Of a stretch of 64,000 bases of DNA, positions 24,878 through 33,936 are shown one piece after another. The notes under the pieces are model-generated. The model had not been told where the DNA came from and did no database searches. It was given only the letters and a program-made list of their open reading frames with translations. How positions within the stretch are numbered: the stretch's first letter is position 1; every line of letters starts with the position of its first letter. The DNA comes from Tenacibaculum sp. M341 (GTDB lineage: Bacteria; Bacteroidota; Bacteroidia; Flavobacteriales; Flavobacteriaceae). The stretch spans positions 124,001 through 188,000 of the forward strand of contig NZ_SJXJ01000008.1 of assembly GCF_004337695.1 (NCBI RefSeq), in the 5' to 3' direction. Position numbers and translations under genes: made by a program.

Positions 24878-25759
24878 TTATTTTTTCCAGTTCATAATAG
24901 CGTAATCTATTTTATTTTCCCATTCAGGATTTGAAAAACCTTTAAATAAATTCTTTTTAGCTTCTTTAGCAGCTTTTACAGCTTCTTTAAAATTTCCCAT
25001 TGTATATAAAATTTCTCCTTTTAAGTAATGAGTATAAAAAGCATTATTTCCTGTGTCTATAGCTTTTTGTATGTATTCTAGTGCTTTTTTTGAATCTTTA
25101 TTGTTTATAAATAAATATTCACTTGCTAGGTAGTATTTGTATCCAATACTTTTTTCATTTAAACCTAAAGCTGCTGTAATGTTAAAATCTATTTCTTTTT
25201 TATGATTTTCACTAGCACTTATAAGTAGCTTAGTTTTAGTGTTTTCCCATTGAAATATAATTTCACCTTTATTCATAGAAGTATTTATGAAATTTATGGT
25301 AAAAGTTTCTGTAAACTCAGAAGCCTTTTCAACAGGTACTTTAAATTCAAAAATATTATTTTCTTTTCTGTAGGTATATTGCCCCCAACCTTTTACATCT
25401 TTGTTGAAATAAATTGTCCAATGTTTTTCATTAGGAATAGCATATAAAGCATATTTTCCTTTGACAATTTTGTCTTGTATTTTGTATTCATTTTGAAAAT
25501 CAATAATAGTTTGATAATCGGCACCCAACCTCCATATTTTATTATATTGAAGTAAACCTCCAAAAATTTTTCTACCTTTTACATTTGGTCTACCATAATT
25601 GACTTTAATAAAGTTAATTCCAATTTTTTGAGATACCTCAGCTCTTGGACTTGTAGTTGGTCTATTGAATCTAACTAAATCTTTAAGTACAGGATCTTCT
25701 TGTGCCCATATTGAAGACAAACTTAAAAGTATCATTATTAATGATATATTTTTTCTCAT
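24878..25759 (-). CDS. DUF2911 secreted protein with C-terminal TPR
   Basis: 293 residues. Signal peptide MRKNISLIMILLSLSSIWAQ. The DUF2911 domain (about 30-185) has SPRAEVSQKIG, NYGRPNVKGRKIFGGL, WRLGADYQTIIDF and YALYAIPNEKHWTIYFNK, all hallmarks of this Bacteroidota family. A short TPR part follows (YIQKAIDTGNNAFYTHYLKG). Function of DUF2911 is unknown; the protein is periplasmic or surface located. Confidence 0.88.
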   Translation of the reverse strand: MRKNISLIMILLSLSSIWAQEDPVLKDLVRFNRPTTSPRAEVSQKIGINFIKVNYGRPNVKGRKIFGGLLQYNKIWRLGADYQTIIDFQNEYKIQDKIVKGKYALYAIPNEKHWTIYFNKDVKGWGQYTYRKENNIFEFKVPVEKASEFTETFTINFINTSMNKGEIIFQWENTKTKLLISASENHKKEIDFNITAALGLNEKSIGYKYYLASEYLFINNKDSKKALEYIQKAIDTGNNAFYTHYLKGEILYTMGNFKEAVKAAKEAKKNLFKGFSNPEWENKIDYAIMNWKK

Positions 25760-25860
25760 TATTATATGTTTAAAGTTTTAAGCAAATATGAGATATGAAT
25801 TAGTTATTATGTATGGTAATTAATTTTATGCAAGTTTATTTTTAAAAAATTAACAAAAAA

Positions 25861-26955
25861 TTAAATGTTTTTATCTCTAAAACTAGATGGAGTCATTCCT
25901 TTTAATTCTTTAAAAGTTCTATAAAAATTAGAAATATCTTTAAAGCCAGAATCAAATGCAATGTCTATAATTTTTCGCTCTTTTAAATGATCTGCTATTA
26001 GTAAATTAATACTTTCTTTAATTCTATATTCCTTTATTATTTTAGAAAAAGAAGATTTTAAATTTTGACTTATAGCCTGAGATAAATAATGTTTAGGTAT
26101 GTTTAGATGAGTTGCTGCAGTTTTAAGATCAAAAGAATCATTTAAATAAGGTTTATTTACCTCTAGGTATTGAATAAAATTTGTTGAAATTTTAGAAGCA
26201 TCAGACGGAGTAATTGGAGAGTTTCGATATTTGATTAAATTCGTTTTTAAATCAAAGAAAAACTCTGGATTAATAATAATTGAATAGATAAAAAAGTGAA
26301 TAAATAAAGCTAAAAATAAAGTAAAAATCAGAGCGTTAGTTTTTTCAAAAAATAGGATAACATTTAATTCAATTATCAGTAAAATAATAAAACTAAGTAC
26401 AAAAATTTTAAACCATTTATAATTTTTAGGAGGAATTTTTTTATCTGTTTTTTTTGAATCTAAAAGTATATTTCTACCTTCTATTAAAGTGAAAAACAAA
26501 AAAATAAATGTGTAAACAATAAAAAAAGTTTTTTGTAGAAAAAATTTAATATGACTTAAATAATTTGTGTTACTAGAATACCAGGACCAGTTTATTTTTG
26601 TTTCTCCATCAAGTAAATAATAAGGTATAAAAGAAAGATATATAATTATAGGGATACTAATAATAATGATCTTTTTATGATTTGATATTTTTAACTCCAA
26701 AAGTTTTTTACTATACAATAAAATTAACGGACCTATAGCAAATATAGTAGGATAGGTTATAAGCATTAGAGATGGTACTCTCTTTATAAAACCAACATTA
26801 ACTAAAAAAAGTTCTATTAAATATAAAGAAAAAGTAAAAAGTAATAAGACCAATAACATGTTTTTTGAACTCCTCTTTTTAAAAAGTAAAACAAAGGTTA
26901 ACAAAATACCATGAAAGGCACTGAACAATAAAAAATGGATATACAGTTTTTCCAT
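25861..26955 (-). CDS. AraC-type regulator with membrane N-terminus
   Basis: 364 residues. The first 230 or so contain about seven hydrophobic segments, and the C-terminal 105 form an AraC helix-turn-helix pair (HLNIPKHYLSQAISQNLKSS and KIIDIAFDSGFKDISNFYRT, then FKELKGMTPSSFRDK). This 7TM-AraC layout is common in Bacteroidota. It probably senses a signal at or in the membrane. It is downstream of the M16 gene on the same strand but separated by a terminator. Confidence 0.87.
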   Translation of the reverse strand: MEKLYIHFLLFSAFHGILLTFVLLFKKRSSKNMLLVLLLFTFSLYLIELFLVNVGFIKRVPSLMLITYPTIFAIGPLILLYSKKLLELKISNHKKIIIISIPIIIYLSFIPYYLLDGETKINWSWYSSNTNYLSHIKFFLQKTFFIVYTFIFLFFTLIEGRNILLDSKKTDKKIPPKNYKWFKIFVLSFIILLIIELNVILFFEKTNALIFTLFLALFIHFFIYSIIINPEFFFDLKTNLIKYRNSPITPSDASKISTNFIQYLEVNKPYLNDSFDLKTAATHLNIPKHYLSQAISQNLKSSFSKIIKEYRIKESINLLIADHLKERKIIDIAFDSGFKDISNFYRTFKELKGMTPSSFRDKNI

Positions 26956-26970
26956 ATTATTAATTATATA

Positions 26971-27002
26971 AAAAATCTATCAATTTTAATTGATAGATTT
27001 TT
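26971..27002 (-). terminator. Terminator after the M16 peptidase gene
   Basis: Perfect stem AAAAATCTATCAAT (26971-26984) with its complement (26989-27002) and a 4-base loop, 5 bases after the minus-strand stop of the M16 gene. The A-run on the plus strand gives the U-tail on the minus strand. Confidence 0.85.
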
Positions 27003-27007
27003 TTATT

Positions 27008-29845
27008 TTATTGTTTAACTTTAATTTGAGTTTTATTTAATAAAACAGGCTCACCAAAACCTAAATCTTTCATTCTTTTTAATTGAGTTTCTGCATCACC
27101 AACTACTAACCAAATCATTTTATTTGGATCTACATATTTATTAGCTAACTCTTGAATTCTAGGAATTGTCATTTCAGAAACAATCTTTTCTCTGTCCTTT
27201 ACATAATCAGCATTTAAATTATAGCTACTTATGTTTTCTAGCATGTTTAATTTAGCTCTCATTGTTTCAAAAGCACGAGCATTACTTTTAATTAAGAATC
27301 CTTTAGTTGTTGCTAAGTCTTTTTCATTATAATTTTTGGCATAATTCTCTAGTATTTGTTTTACAAGAGTTGATGCTTCTAAAGTGATATTACTTCTTAC
27401 TCCACTAGATATAGTAAAAGTTCCATCTGTTTTATTTCCGCTAAATCTAGATCTAATTCCGTAAGTATATCCTTTACCTTCTCTTAACTGTTGAGTTAAT
27501 TGAGAAGCAAAACCACCACCACCTAAAATATAATTCATCACGTTAGCAGGATAAAAATCAGGGCTATTAAATGACATTGCAGGAGTACCAAAACGAAGTT
27601 GCGATTGTTTAGCATTTGGAATATCATAAAAATATACCGTAGACTTTTCTGGTTGTTTAATAGCTTTAAAATTAGGAATTGTTACTTCTTTTGCATTCCA
27701 TTCTTTATTCAAGCTTGTTAAAGAAGCAGTAACCTTGTCCTTAGAAATATCTCCAACAACATGCATTTTAGAAATTGATGGAGAAATATAATTTTGATAA
27801 TATGTTTTTAAATCATCAATGGTAATGTTAGTTACCGAAGAAACACTACCCAAAATGTTTTTAGCTCTTACATCATCACCATAAATTAATTGATTATAAG
27901 CATTACTAGCAATTGCTCTAGGACTGGCTTCTTGTTGTCTTAATCTTGTAATAGCGCTCTTTTTGATTAACTCAAACTCTTTTTCATCCCATCTAGGTTG
28001 TAAAAGCATTTCAGTAACCAAATCAATAGTTTTGTTGTAATTTTTGCTTAAAGTTGTAGCAGATACTACAATGTTTCTTTTAGTAGCATACACGTATATT
28101 GAAGCACCTAATTGAGCAATAGCATCTTCTAATTCACTAACTGTTTTATTAGCAGTACCTTTTTCTAACATATTGGCAGTTAGGTTTGCTACTCCTAGTT
28201 TGTCCATTTTTTCTAACAGTTGTCCACCTTCAATAACAATATTAAATTCAACTAGAGGGACTTCACTATTTGTGGTACCGTAAAGTTGTAATCCATTGTC
28301 AAGACTAGTTTTCCAAATTTCAGGAATTTTAATCTCTGGTTTTTTACCATAAGGAGGCTCAACAGAACGATCAAAACTAGAAGGAGTCTTTTCGTAAGTA
28401 GCAGCTATTGAAGCGTCAAAATCTTCCTCAGATCCTGCGATAATTTGTTCTTCTTTAATAATAGCTTCAACAGAATTTGTTAATGCTAAATTTTGCTGAT
28501 TTTTTGGAACAAAACTAGTAGCGATAAAGTTTTTAGCCTTGATATACTTATTATAAACTGCCATTACATCTTCAGCGGTAACAGCTAATGCTTGATTCAA
28601 TTCTTTAGTTGCGTAACCCGGATCACCAGTATATGTATTATAAGAAGCTAAACGAGATCCTTTACCTAACACACTAGATAGACTTCTGTAAAAATCAGTT
28701 TCAAGACCTGCTTTAATTCTATTTAAATCCTTCTGCGGAATACCATTAGTCTCAAAATCCGTAAAAGCTTGATCAATTCCTTTTTTTACATCATCTAATT
28801 TAACTTCATTAAAAGCTCTCACTACTAATTGAACTTGCCCTGCCAATTCTGAAGTATAATTATACATAGAAGTTGAGGCAGTTAATTTTAAATCATCAAC
28901 TAATATTTTATTTAAATGAGCATTTTTTCCTGTAGATAAATATTCAGTTAAAATATCTAATGCATAGGCATCTTTATGATATTGCTCAACTACAGGCCAA
29001 GTAAGTGTTAGTTCAGGTAAGCGAGCAAAGTTGTCTTCATAAACTAGTAATTTATTTTCTGTAATAACACCAGGTCTTTTTTGAATAGGAGCTATGTCTT
29101 CTCCTCTTGGAATTTCATCAAAGTACTTATGTACCCATTTTTTAGCTTCAGCAACATTAATATCACCAGTTAAAACTAAAGTAGCATTGTTAGGAACATA
29201 CCATTTTTTAAAAAACGTTTTTACATCATTTACCGTAGCATTTTGAAGGTCTTCCAAAGAACCAATTACTTGCCAGTTATATGGATGATCTTTTGGATAT
29301 AAATTTTTATCTATAACGTATTGTTTATGTCCATAAGGTCTATTGTCAATACTTTGTCTTTTTTCATTTTTTACGACTTGTTTTTCTTTAGCAAGTACAG
29401 GTTCAGTTACAGTATTAATAAACCATCCTAATTTATCAGCTTCAGCCCAAATCATTTTTTCTAGAGCATCACTTGGTACAGTTTGTAAATAGTTAGTTCT
29501 ATCTCTAGAGGTAGATCCGTTTGCACCAGAACCACCAATACGAGCACTCATTTTATCAAGTCCACCTTTCCCTAAGTTTTCAGATTCTAAAAATAATAGA
29601 TGCTCAAATAAATGTGCAAAACCAGTTCTATTTTCAATTTCTCTTGCCGAACCAACATGTACCATAAGTTCTACAGCAACAACAGGATCTGATTTATCAA
29701 CATGAAAAACAACATCTAAACCATTATCTAAAGTTATTTTTTCATAATCAATTTTTAAGTTTTTAGTATCTTTTTTAGATGATTTAGTTTCCGTATCACA
29801 ACTAAAAAGAGCCATTATGACTAGTGTGAAAAATATTTTTTTCAT
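27008..29845 (-). CDS. M16 family zinc metallopeptidase, lipoprotein
   Basis: 945 residues. Lipobox LFSC gives lipidation at C16. The first M16 unit carries the inverted zinc motif H78-L-F-E-H82 (FAHLFEHLLF) followed by KNEKRQSIDNRPYG. The second M16 unit (from about residue 500) lacks the zinc motif, as in other pitrilysin-like two-unit proteases. It lies in the periplasm or outer membrane and probably degrades peptides. Monocistronic: a terminator follows. Confidence 0.93.
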   Translation of the reverse strand: MKKIFFTLVIMALFSCDTETKSSKKDTKNLKIDYEKITLDNGLDVVFHVDKSDPVVAVELMVHVGSAREIENRTGFAHLFEHLLFLESENLGKGGLDKMSARIGGSGANGSTSRDRTNYLQTVPSDALEKMIWAEADKLGWFINTVTEPVLAKEKQVVKNEKRQSIDNRPYGHKQYVIDKNLYPKDHPYNWQVIGSLEDLQNATVNDVKTFFKKWYVPNNATLVLTGDINVAEAKKWVHKYFDEIPRGEDIAPIQKRPGVITENKLLVYEDNFARLPELTLTWPVVEQYHKDAYALDILTEYLSTGKNAHLNKILVDDLKLTASTSMYNYTSELAGQVQLVVRAFNEVKLDDVKKGIDQAFTDFETNGIPQKDLNRIKAGLETDFYRSLSSVLGKGSRLASYNTYTGDPGYATKELNQALAVTAEDVMAVYNKYIKAKNFIATSFVPKNQQNLALTNSVEAIIKEEQIIAGSEEDFDASIAATYEKTPSSFDRSVEPPYGKKPEIKIPEIWKTSLDNGLQLYGTTNSEVPLVEFNIVIEGGQLLEKMDKLGVANLTANMLEKGTANKTVSELEDAIAQLGASIYVYATKRNIVVSATTLSKNYNKTIDLVTEMLLQPRWDEKEFELIKKSAITRLRQQEASPRAIASNAYNQLIYGDDVRAKNILGSVSSVTNITIDDLKTYYQNYISPSISKMHVVGDISKDKVTASLTSLNKEWNAKEVTIPNFKAIKQPEKSTVYFYDIPNAKQSQLRFGTPAMSFNSPDFYPANVMNYILGGGGFASQLTQQLREGKGYTYGIRSRFSGNKTDGTFTISSGVRSNITLEASTLVKQILENYAKNYNEKDLATTKGFLIKSNARAFETMRAKLNMLENISSYNLNADYVKDREKIVSEMTIPRIQELANKYVDPNKMIWLVVGDAETQLKRMKDLGFGEPVLLNKTQIKVKQ

Positions 29846-29930
29846 TTTATATGTTTGATTTTAGGTTATGAAATTAATAAAATTAAAATTGTTATTTATT
29901 AAGATTGATATATTCACTAATTAAAATAGA

Positions 29931-29964
29931 AACCCCTCAAAAATTTAATAATTTCTGAGGGGTT
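29931..29964. terminator. Hairpin after the AhpD-like gene
   Basis: AACCCCTCA (29931-29939) and TGAGGGGTT (29956-29964) with further pairing of AAATT/AATTT inside. It lies 25 bases beyond the minus-strand stop at 29989. Confidence 0.75.
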
Positions 29965-29988
29965 AACTTATTTACAGTTTATTGATAA

Positions 29989-30549
29989 TTATACTGTTGT
30001 TTTACTCCAAGCAAATTTAGCGAAAGGAGCATCAACAGGAGTTTTTCCAAGGTGATTTGTATAGTTACTTAATATCTTTTGAGAATAACCCAATAAAATT
30101 TCTAATAAGTGTTGATTGTCATATCCTGCATTTTTAAAAGTAGCAACATCATCTTCAGATATGAAACCTCTTTCTTGTACTATTTTTAAAGTAGTTTCAC
30201 GAAGTACTTGTAATTTTTCATTAGCTAATTTAGTTTCATTTCTTAAAGCCTCACTAATAGCAGGATCTACTTTCATCATATTTGCCACGGCTGTGTGTGC
30301 AGGAACACAATAATGACATTCGTTTTCTACATTAATTGTTTGCCATATAACAGTAAGTTCTTCAGCATTGAAGGCAGTTTTTTCAGAAAATAAATGATGT
30401 AAATTTTGATATGCTTCTAAAGTAGCTGGAGATTCAGCCATTACAGCATGTAAATTTGGTACCATACCAAAAGCTTTTACTGAATTTTCTAATAATGGTT
30501 TACTTGCCTCTGGTGCAGTTTCGATAGTGTGAATTTTAAAATTGCTCAT
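29989..30549 (-). CDS. Carboxymuconolactone decarboxylase/AhpD-like protein
   Basis: 186 residues, all helical. The AhpD-type redox motif is visible: ENECHYCVPAH (C-x2-C-x3-H), so a peroxidase or alkylhydroperoxide-reducing role is more likely than decarboxylation. An operator-like palindrome lies 22 bases before its start and matches one before the adjacent TetR gene. Confidence 0.87.
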   Translation of the reverse strand: MSNFKIHTIETAPEASKPLLENSVKAFGMVPNLHAVMAESPATLEAYQNLHHLFSEKTAFNAEELTVIWQTINVENECHYCVPAHTAVANMMKVDPAISEALRNETKLANEKLQVLRETTLKIVQERGFISEDDVATFKNAGYDNQHLLEILLGYSQKILSNYTNHLGKTPVDAPFAKFAWSKTTV

Positions 30550-30570
30550 AATATTTATTTAGAATTTTAA

Positions 30571-30592
30571 TAACTAAACAATCGTTTAGTTA
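30571..30592. promoter_or_regulatory. TetR operator before the AhpD-like gene
   Basis: Perfect 9-bp arms TAACTAAAC (30571-30579) and GTTTAGTTA (30584-30592) with spacer AATC. A near copy (17 of 22 positions equal) lies at 31181-31202 before the tetR gene. The shared site is the main evidence for one regulator acting at both. Confidence 0.75.
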
Positions 30593-30606
30593 TTGGTTAA
30601 AAAAAA

Positions 30607-31170
30607 TCAAAAATTGTTAAATATGTTTTTTATATATATGTCTAATTGAACTTTATTGAATACTCTAGATGCAGATGCTAATCCGTACATAGATACAATT
30701 AAATAATCACTAAGTTCTTCTAATTTAGTATCAGATAATCGATTTTCTTGTGCAAGATTTTTATGGAACAAACTTTTAATATAATTAGTGAAAATAAAAA
30801 GCTGTTCTCTTATATCTTTATCAGAGTCTTCATTCAACTCATTGGCTGTGTTAGTAACTAAACATCCTTTTCTTAAGTCATTTTCTTTTGAAAAATCTAA
30901 AAAGTCGTAAAAGTATTCTTGAATACCAGTTATACCACTATTTGAATTTTTTAATTTTTCTGTAATAACTTTTAGTTTTTCTTTGTAGCACTTTAAGCTG
31001 GCTAAAAAAACACCATTTTTACTTCCAAAACTAGCATAAATAGAGAATTTATTAATGCCCATTTCTTTTTCAAGCATTTGCATTGAGGTTGTTTCATAAC
31101 CATTCTTCCAAAACAAATTCATTGCTTTTTGAATAACCTCTTCCTCTATGTATTGTTTTTTTCTTGCCAT
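30607..31170 (-). CDS. TetR/AcrR family transcriptional regulator
   Basis: 187 residues. DNA-binding domain: EEVIQKAMNLFWKNGYETTS, then MLEKEMGINKFSIYASFGSK. The start matches the YxxxTS/MxxxEKxMGI pattern of the group that often controls oxidoreductases; C104-like cysteine in RKGCLVTN is also typical of that group. Upstream of and in the same direction as the AhpD-like gene, with matching operators before both. Confidence 0.88.
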   Translation of the reverse strand: MARKKQYIEEEVIQKAMNLFWKNGYETTSMQMLEKEMGINKFSIYASFGSKNGVFLASLKCYKEKLKVITEKLKNSNSGITGIQEYFYDFLDFSKENDLRKGCLVTNTANELNEDSDKDIREQLFIFTNYIKSLFHKNLAQENRLSDTKLEELSDYLIVSMYGLASASRVFNKVQLDIYIKNIFNNF

Positions 31171-31180
31171 TTACATTACA

Positions 31181-31202
31181 AAACTAACCAATTGTTTAGA
31201 AA
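31181..31202. promoter_or_regulatory. TetR operator before its own gene
   Basis: Imperfect palindrome with core CTAACCAATTGTTTAG, aligned base for base with the perfect operator at 30571-30592. It lies 10 bases before the tetR start codon, as expected for autorepression. Confidence 0.7.
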
Positions 31203-31264
31203 AACAAAAATACCCATAATAATATTAATCTATCAGGGTATTTTTATAATTTATAAAATGATAT

Positions 31265-32275
31265 TTATAATTGTTTTTTTTGCCATTCCCATGAAGAGTT
31301 AAGAGCCTCTTCTAAGGTTTTTTCTGTTTTCCAGTTAAGTTCTTTATTGGCAATTGTAGTATCAGCGTATGCTGCGGTAATATCACCTTCTCTTCTTCCT
31401 ACGATTTTATAATTTAATTTTTGATCAGTTGCATTTTCAAAAGCCTTTATAACTTCTAAAACAGAACTACCTTTACCTGTACCTACATTAAAAAATTCAA
31501 AACTGGTTTTATTATTTTTCTCAAGTAAGCGCTGTAGTGCAGCAATGTGAGCTTTTGCTAAATCAACAACATGAATATAATCTCTAATAGCAGTTCCATC
31601 AGCAGTATCATAATCATCACCAAAAACAGATAGTTGTTCTCTAATTCCTGCAGCTGTTTGTGTAACATACGGAATTAAATTTTGAGGAACACCTAGAGGC
31701 AATTCACCAATATGAACACTGTCGTGAGCTCCAATAGGATTAAAATAACGTAATGCAATTGCATTAAGGCTGTTTGCTTTGCAAGTATCTCTGATAATTT
31801 CTTCACCAATTTGTTTTGTATTCCCGTATGGAGATTCTGCTGGTTTTGTAGGGGCGTTTTCTGTAATAGGCAACTCATCTGCTTGACCATATACAGTACA
31901 TGAAGAACTAAAAATGAAGTTATCTAAGTTACGATCTCTCATTTCTTGCAACAGATATACTAAACTCCCAATATTGTTTTCGTAATAATCTAACGGATTT
32001 TGAACACTTTCTCCTACAGCTTTAAAAGCTGCAAAATGAATAATTCCATCTATTTTATTTGTGTCGAAAAAGTTTTTTACATCTTTTTTGATGCGTAAAT
32101 CAATATTATGAAATGCTGGTTGTGTACCAGTTATTTTGGTAATGTTCTCTAAAACATCTATCGAAGAATTTGATAAGTCATCAATAATTATAACCTCAAA
32201 TCCAGTGTTTTGTAATTCAACAACCGTGTGCGAACCAATAAAACCAAGTCCACCAGTAACTAAAATTTTTTTCAT
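31265..32275 (-). CDS. galE: UDP-glucose 4-epimerase
   Basis: 336 residues, extended short-chain dehydrogenase. NAD motif GGLGFIGSHTVVEL, catalytic region SSSCTVYGQ, and Y-x3-K in SPYGNTKQIGEE. It interconverts UDP-glucose and UDP-galactose (or N-acetyl forms). Third gene of a minus-strand operon with a sugar aminotransferase and a small membrane protein, so it probably supplies surface polysaccharide precursors. Confidence 0.93.
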   Translation of the reverse strand: MKKILVTGGLGFIGSHTVVELQNTGFEVIIIDDLSNSSIDVLENITKITGTQPAFHNIDLRIKKDVKNFFDTNKIDGIIHFAAFKAVGESVQNPLDYYENNIGSLVYLLQEMRDRNLDNFIFSSSCTVYGQADELPITENAPTKPAESPYGNTKQIGEEIIRDTCKANSLNAIALRYFNPIGAHDSVHIGELPLGVPQNLIPYVTQTAAGIREQLSVFGDDYDTADGTAIRDYIHVVDLAKAHIAALQRLLEKNNKTSFEFFNVGTGKGSSVLEVIKAFENATDQKLNYKIVGRREGDITAAYADTTIANKELNWKTEKTLEEALNSSWEWQKKQL

Positions 32276-32281
32276 TATTTG

Positions 32282-32695
32282 TTAATGTATTTCTGTTTCT
32301 TTTATATTTAGTTGATCTAAAGTAGTTTTTTTAGTAGGTCTGATTAGAAACATATATATTACAATTACCAAACCAAGTAAAGCAAAGTCTGGTTTAATAA
32401 ATAATATTATAAAACAACCTACTTCTAAGATAGCCCAACGAGCAATAGAAGCAGATTGATAAAAAGTTATTTTTTCTTCATTTGAGTTTTCCCTTTTAAT
32501 GTTACCTAAAATCGATTTAAAAACGATGTTACTTAAATAATAAGAACCAATAGGGATAAACGCATAAGGCAATGAGTCAGTATCTATTTGTAAATTAAAA
32601 ATGTTTTTTATATCAGCAAGAACAGCATAAGCTATACAAATACCTAAAATTAGAGTAAAATGAATAACTTGTAATAAACTAATTTTTTGACTCAT
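32282..32695 (-). CDS. Membrane protein of unknown function
   Basis: 137 residues with about four hydrophobic segments (near 8-26, 43-60, 82-100 and 103-120). No family recognised. It sits 6 bases upstream of galE and 17 bases after the aminotransferase gene, so it is part of that operon. Confidence 0.75.
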   Translation of the reverse strand: MSQKISLLQVIHFTLILGICIAYAVLADIKNIFNLQIDTDSLPYAFIPIGSYYLSNIVFKSILGNIKRENSNEEKITFYQSASIARWAILEVGCFIILFIKPDFALLGLVIVIYMFLIRPTKKTTLDQLNIKETEIH

Positions 32696-32712
32696 TGTTG
32701 CTAGTTAAGGAA

Positions 32713-33861
32713 TTAACTTAAAAAATCATTAACTGTTTTAGTAATAAAAGCTAATTGTTCTTCATCTAGTTCGGTATGCATTGGAAGAGAAATTACAGTA
32801 TCAATTAACGTATTTGTTACTTTAAAATCTTCTTCGTTATAACGATCATCAACATAAGCTTTTTGTTTATGTAAAGGCACAGGATAATATATTGCATTTG
32901 CAATACCATTATCTAATAAATGCTGATGTAACTCATCTCTTTTACCATTGGTAATTTGTAATGTGTACTGATGAAAAACATGACAGTCACATGTTGGGCA
33001 AATTTCACCACAAGATGAAGTTGTAGGTGTTATAATATGCTCGTTACTTTTAAAAGCATTATTGTAATATACTGCAGCTTTTCTTCTGGCATTACAATAA
33101 GAATCTAATAATGGTAGCTTAGCTTTTAAAACTGCCGCTTGAATACTATCTAGTCTAGAATTTACTCCAACAACATCATGATAGTAACGTTTGTACATAC
33201 CATGATTAACAATACCTCTAATAGTATGTGCTAAATCATCATCATTCGTAAAAATTGCACCACCATCACCATAACATCCAAGATTTTTGGAAGGGAAGAA
33301 AGAAGTAGTTCCTACATTTCCAATAGTACCTGCTTTCTTTTTACTTCCATCTTTAAAAGTATAATTAGCACCAATTGCTTGGGCATTATCTTCAATAACA
33401 AAAAGATTATGAGCGTTTGCTATTTCCATAATGGCATCCATATTGGCAACCTGACCAAATAAATGAACAGGAACAATGGCTTTTGTTTTAGGAGTGATTG
33501 CTTTTTTTAACGCTTCAATATCAATATTAAAAGTATCAGGTTCTACATCTACTAAAACAGGAGTTAGTTTTAATAAACCAATAACTTCTACTGTAGCAGC
33601 AAATGTAAAGTCAGCTGTAATAACTTCGTCTCCAGGTTTTAAATCTAATCCCATCATAGCTATTTGTAACGCATCTGTACCATTAGCACAAGGAATCACA
33701 TGTTTTACATCTAAATAATCTTCTAAATCCTTTTGAAATTCTTTCACATAAGGACCATTAATATATGATGAAGAATTTAAAACTTCTTGAATAGATGCAT
33801 CTACTGTTTCCTTTATTTTTTGATACTGACTTTGTAAGTCAACCATATGGATTTTTCTCAT
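32713..33861 (-). CDS. DegT/DnrJ/EryC1/StrS sugar aminotransferase
   Basis: 382 residues, PLP enzyme transferring an amino group to keto-sugar nucleotides. Motifs: SSSYINGPYVKEF, CANGTDALQIAM, VHLFGQVANMDAI, and the PLP lysine in TTSFFPSKNLGCYGDGGA. HVFHQYTLQI and the C-terminal ISLPMHTELDEEQ are typical. Just before HVFHQ is an unusual cysteine cluster (SSCGEICPTCDCH). First gene of the operon with galE; a perfect minus-strand -7 box precedes it. Confidence 0.92.
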   Translation of the reverse strand: MRKIHMVDLQSQYQKIKETVDASIQEVLNSSSYINGPYVKEFQKDLEDYLDVKHVIPCANGTDALQIAMMGLDLKPGDEVITADFTFAATVEVIGLLKLTPVLVDVEPDTFNIDIEALKKAITPKTKAIVPVHLFGQVANMDAIMEIANAHNLFVIEDNAQAIGANYTFKDGSKKKAGTIGNVGTTSFFPSKNLGCYGDGGAIFTNDDDLAHTIRGIVNHGMYKRYYHDVVGVNSRLDSIQAAVLKAKLPLLDSYCNARRKAAVYYNNAFKSNEHIITPTTSSCGEICPTCDCHVFHQYTLQITNGKRDELHQHLLDNGIANAIYYPVPLHKQKAYVDDRYNEEDFKVTNTLIDTVISLPMHTELDEEQLAFITKTVNDFLS

Positions 33862-33885
33862 TTAAAAACCTAATTTATTTCTCTT

Positions 33886-33893
33886 CAAAAGTA
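33886..33893 (-). promoter_or_regulatory. -7 box for the aminotransferase-galE operon
   Basis: TACTTTTG on the minus strand, 24 bases before the start codon at 33861, matching TAnnTTTG exactly. Confidence 0.6.
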
Positions 33894-33909
33894 CAAAATT
33901 TAAAACTGT

Positions 33910-33917
33910 TATATTTG
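33910..33917 (+). promoter_or_regulatory. -7 box for the penicillin acylase gene
   Basis: TATATTTG on the plus strand, 19 bases before the start codon at 33937. With the minus-strand box at 33886-33893 it forms a compact divergent promoter pair. Confidence 0.6.
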
Positions 33918-33936
33918 ATAAATTATCCTACATAGC

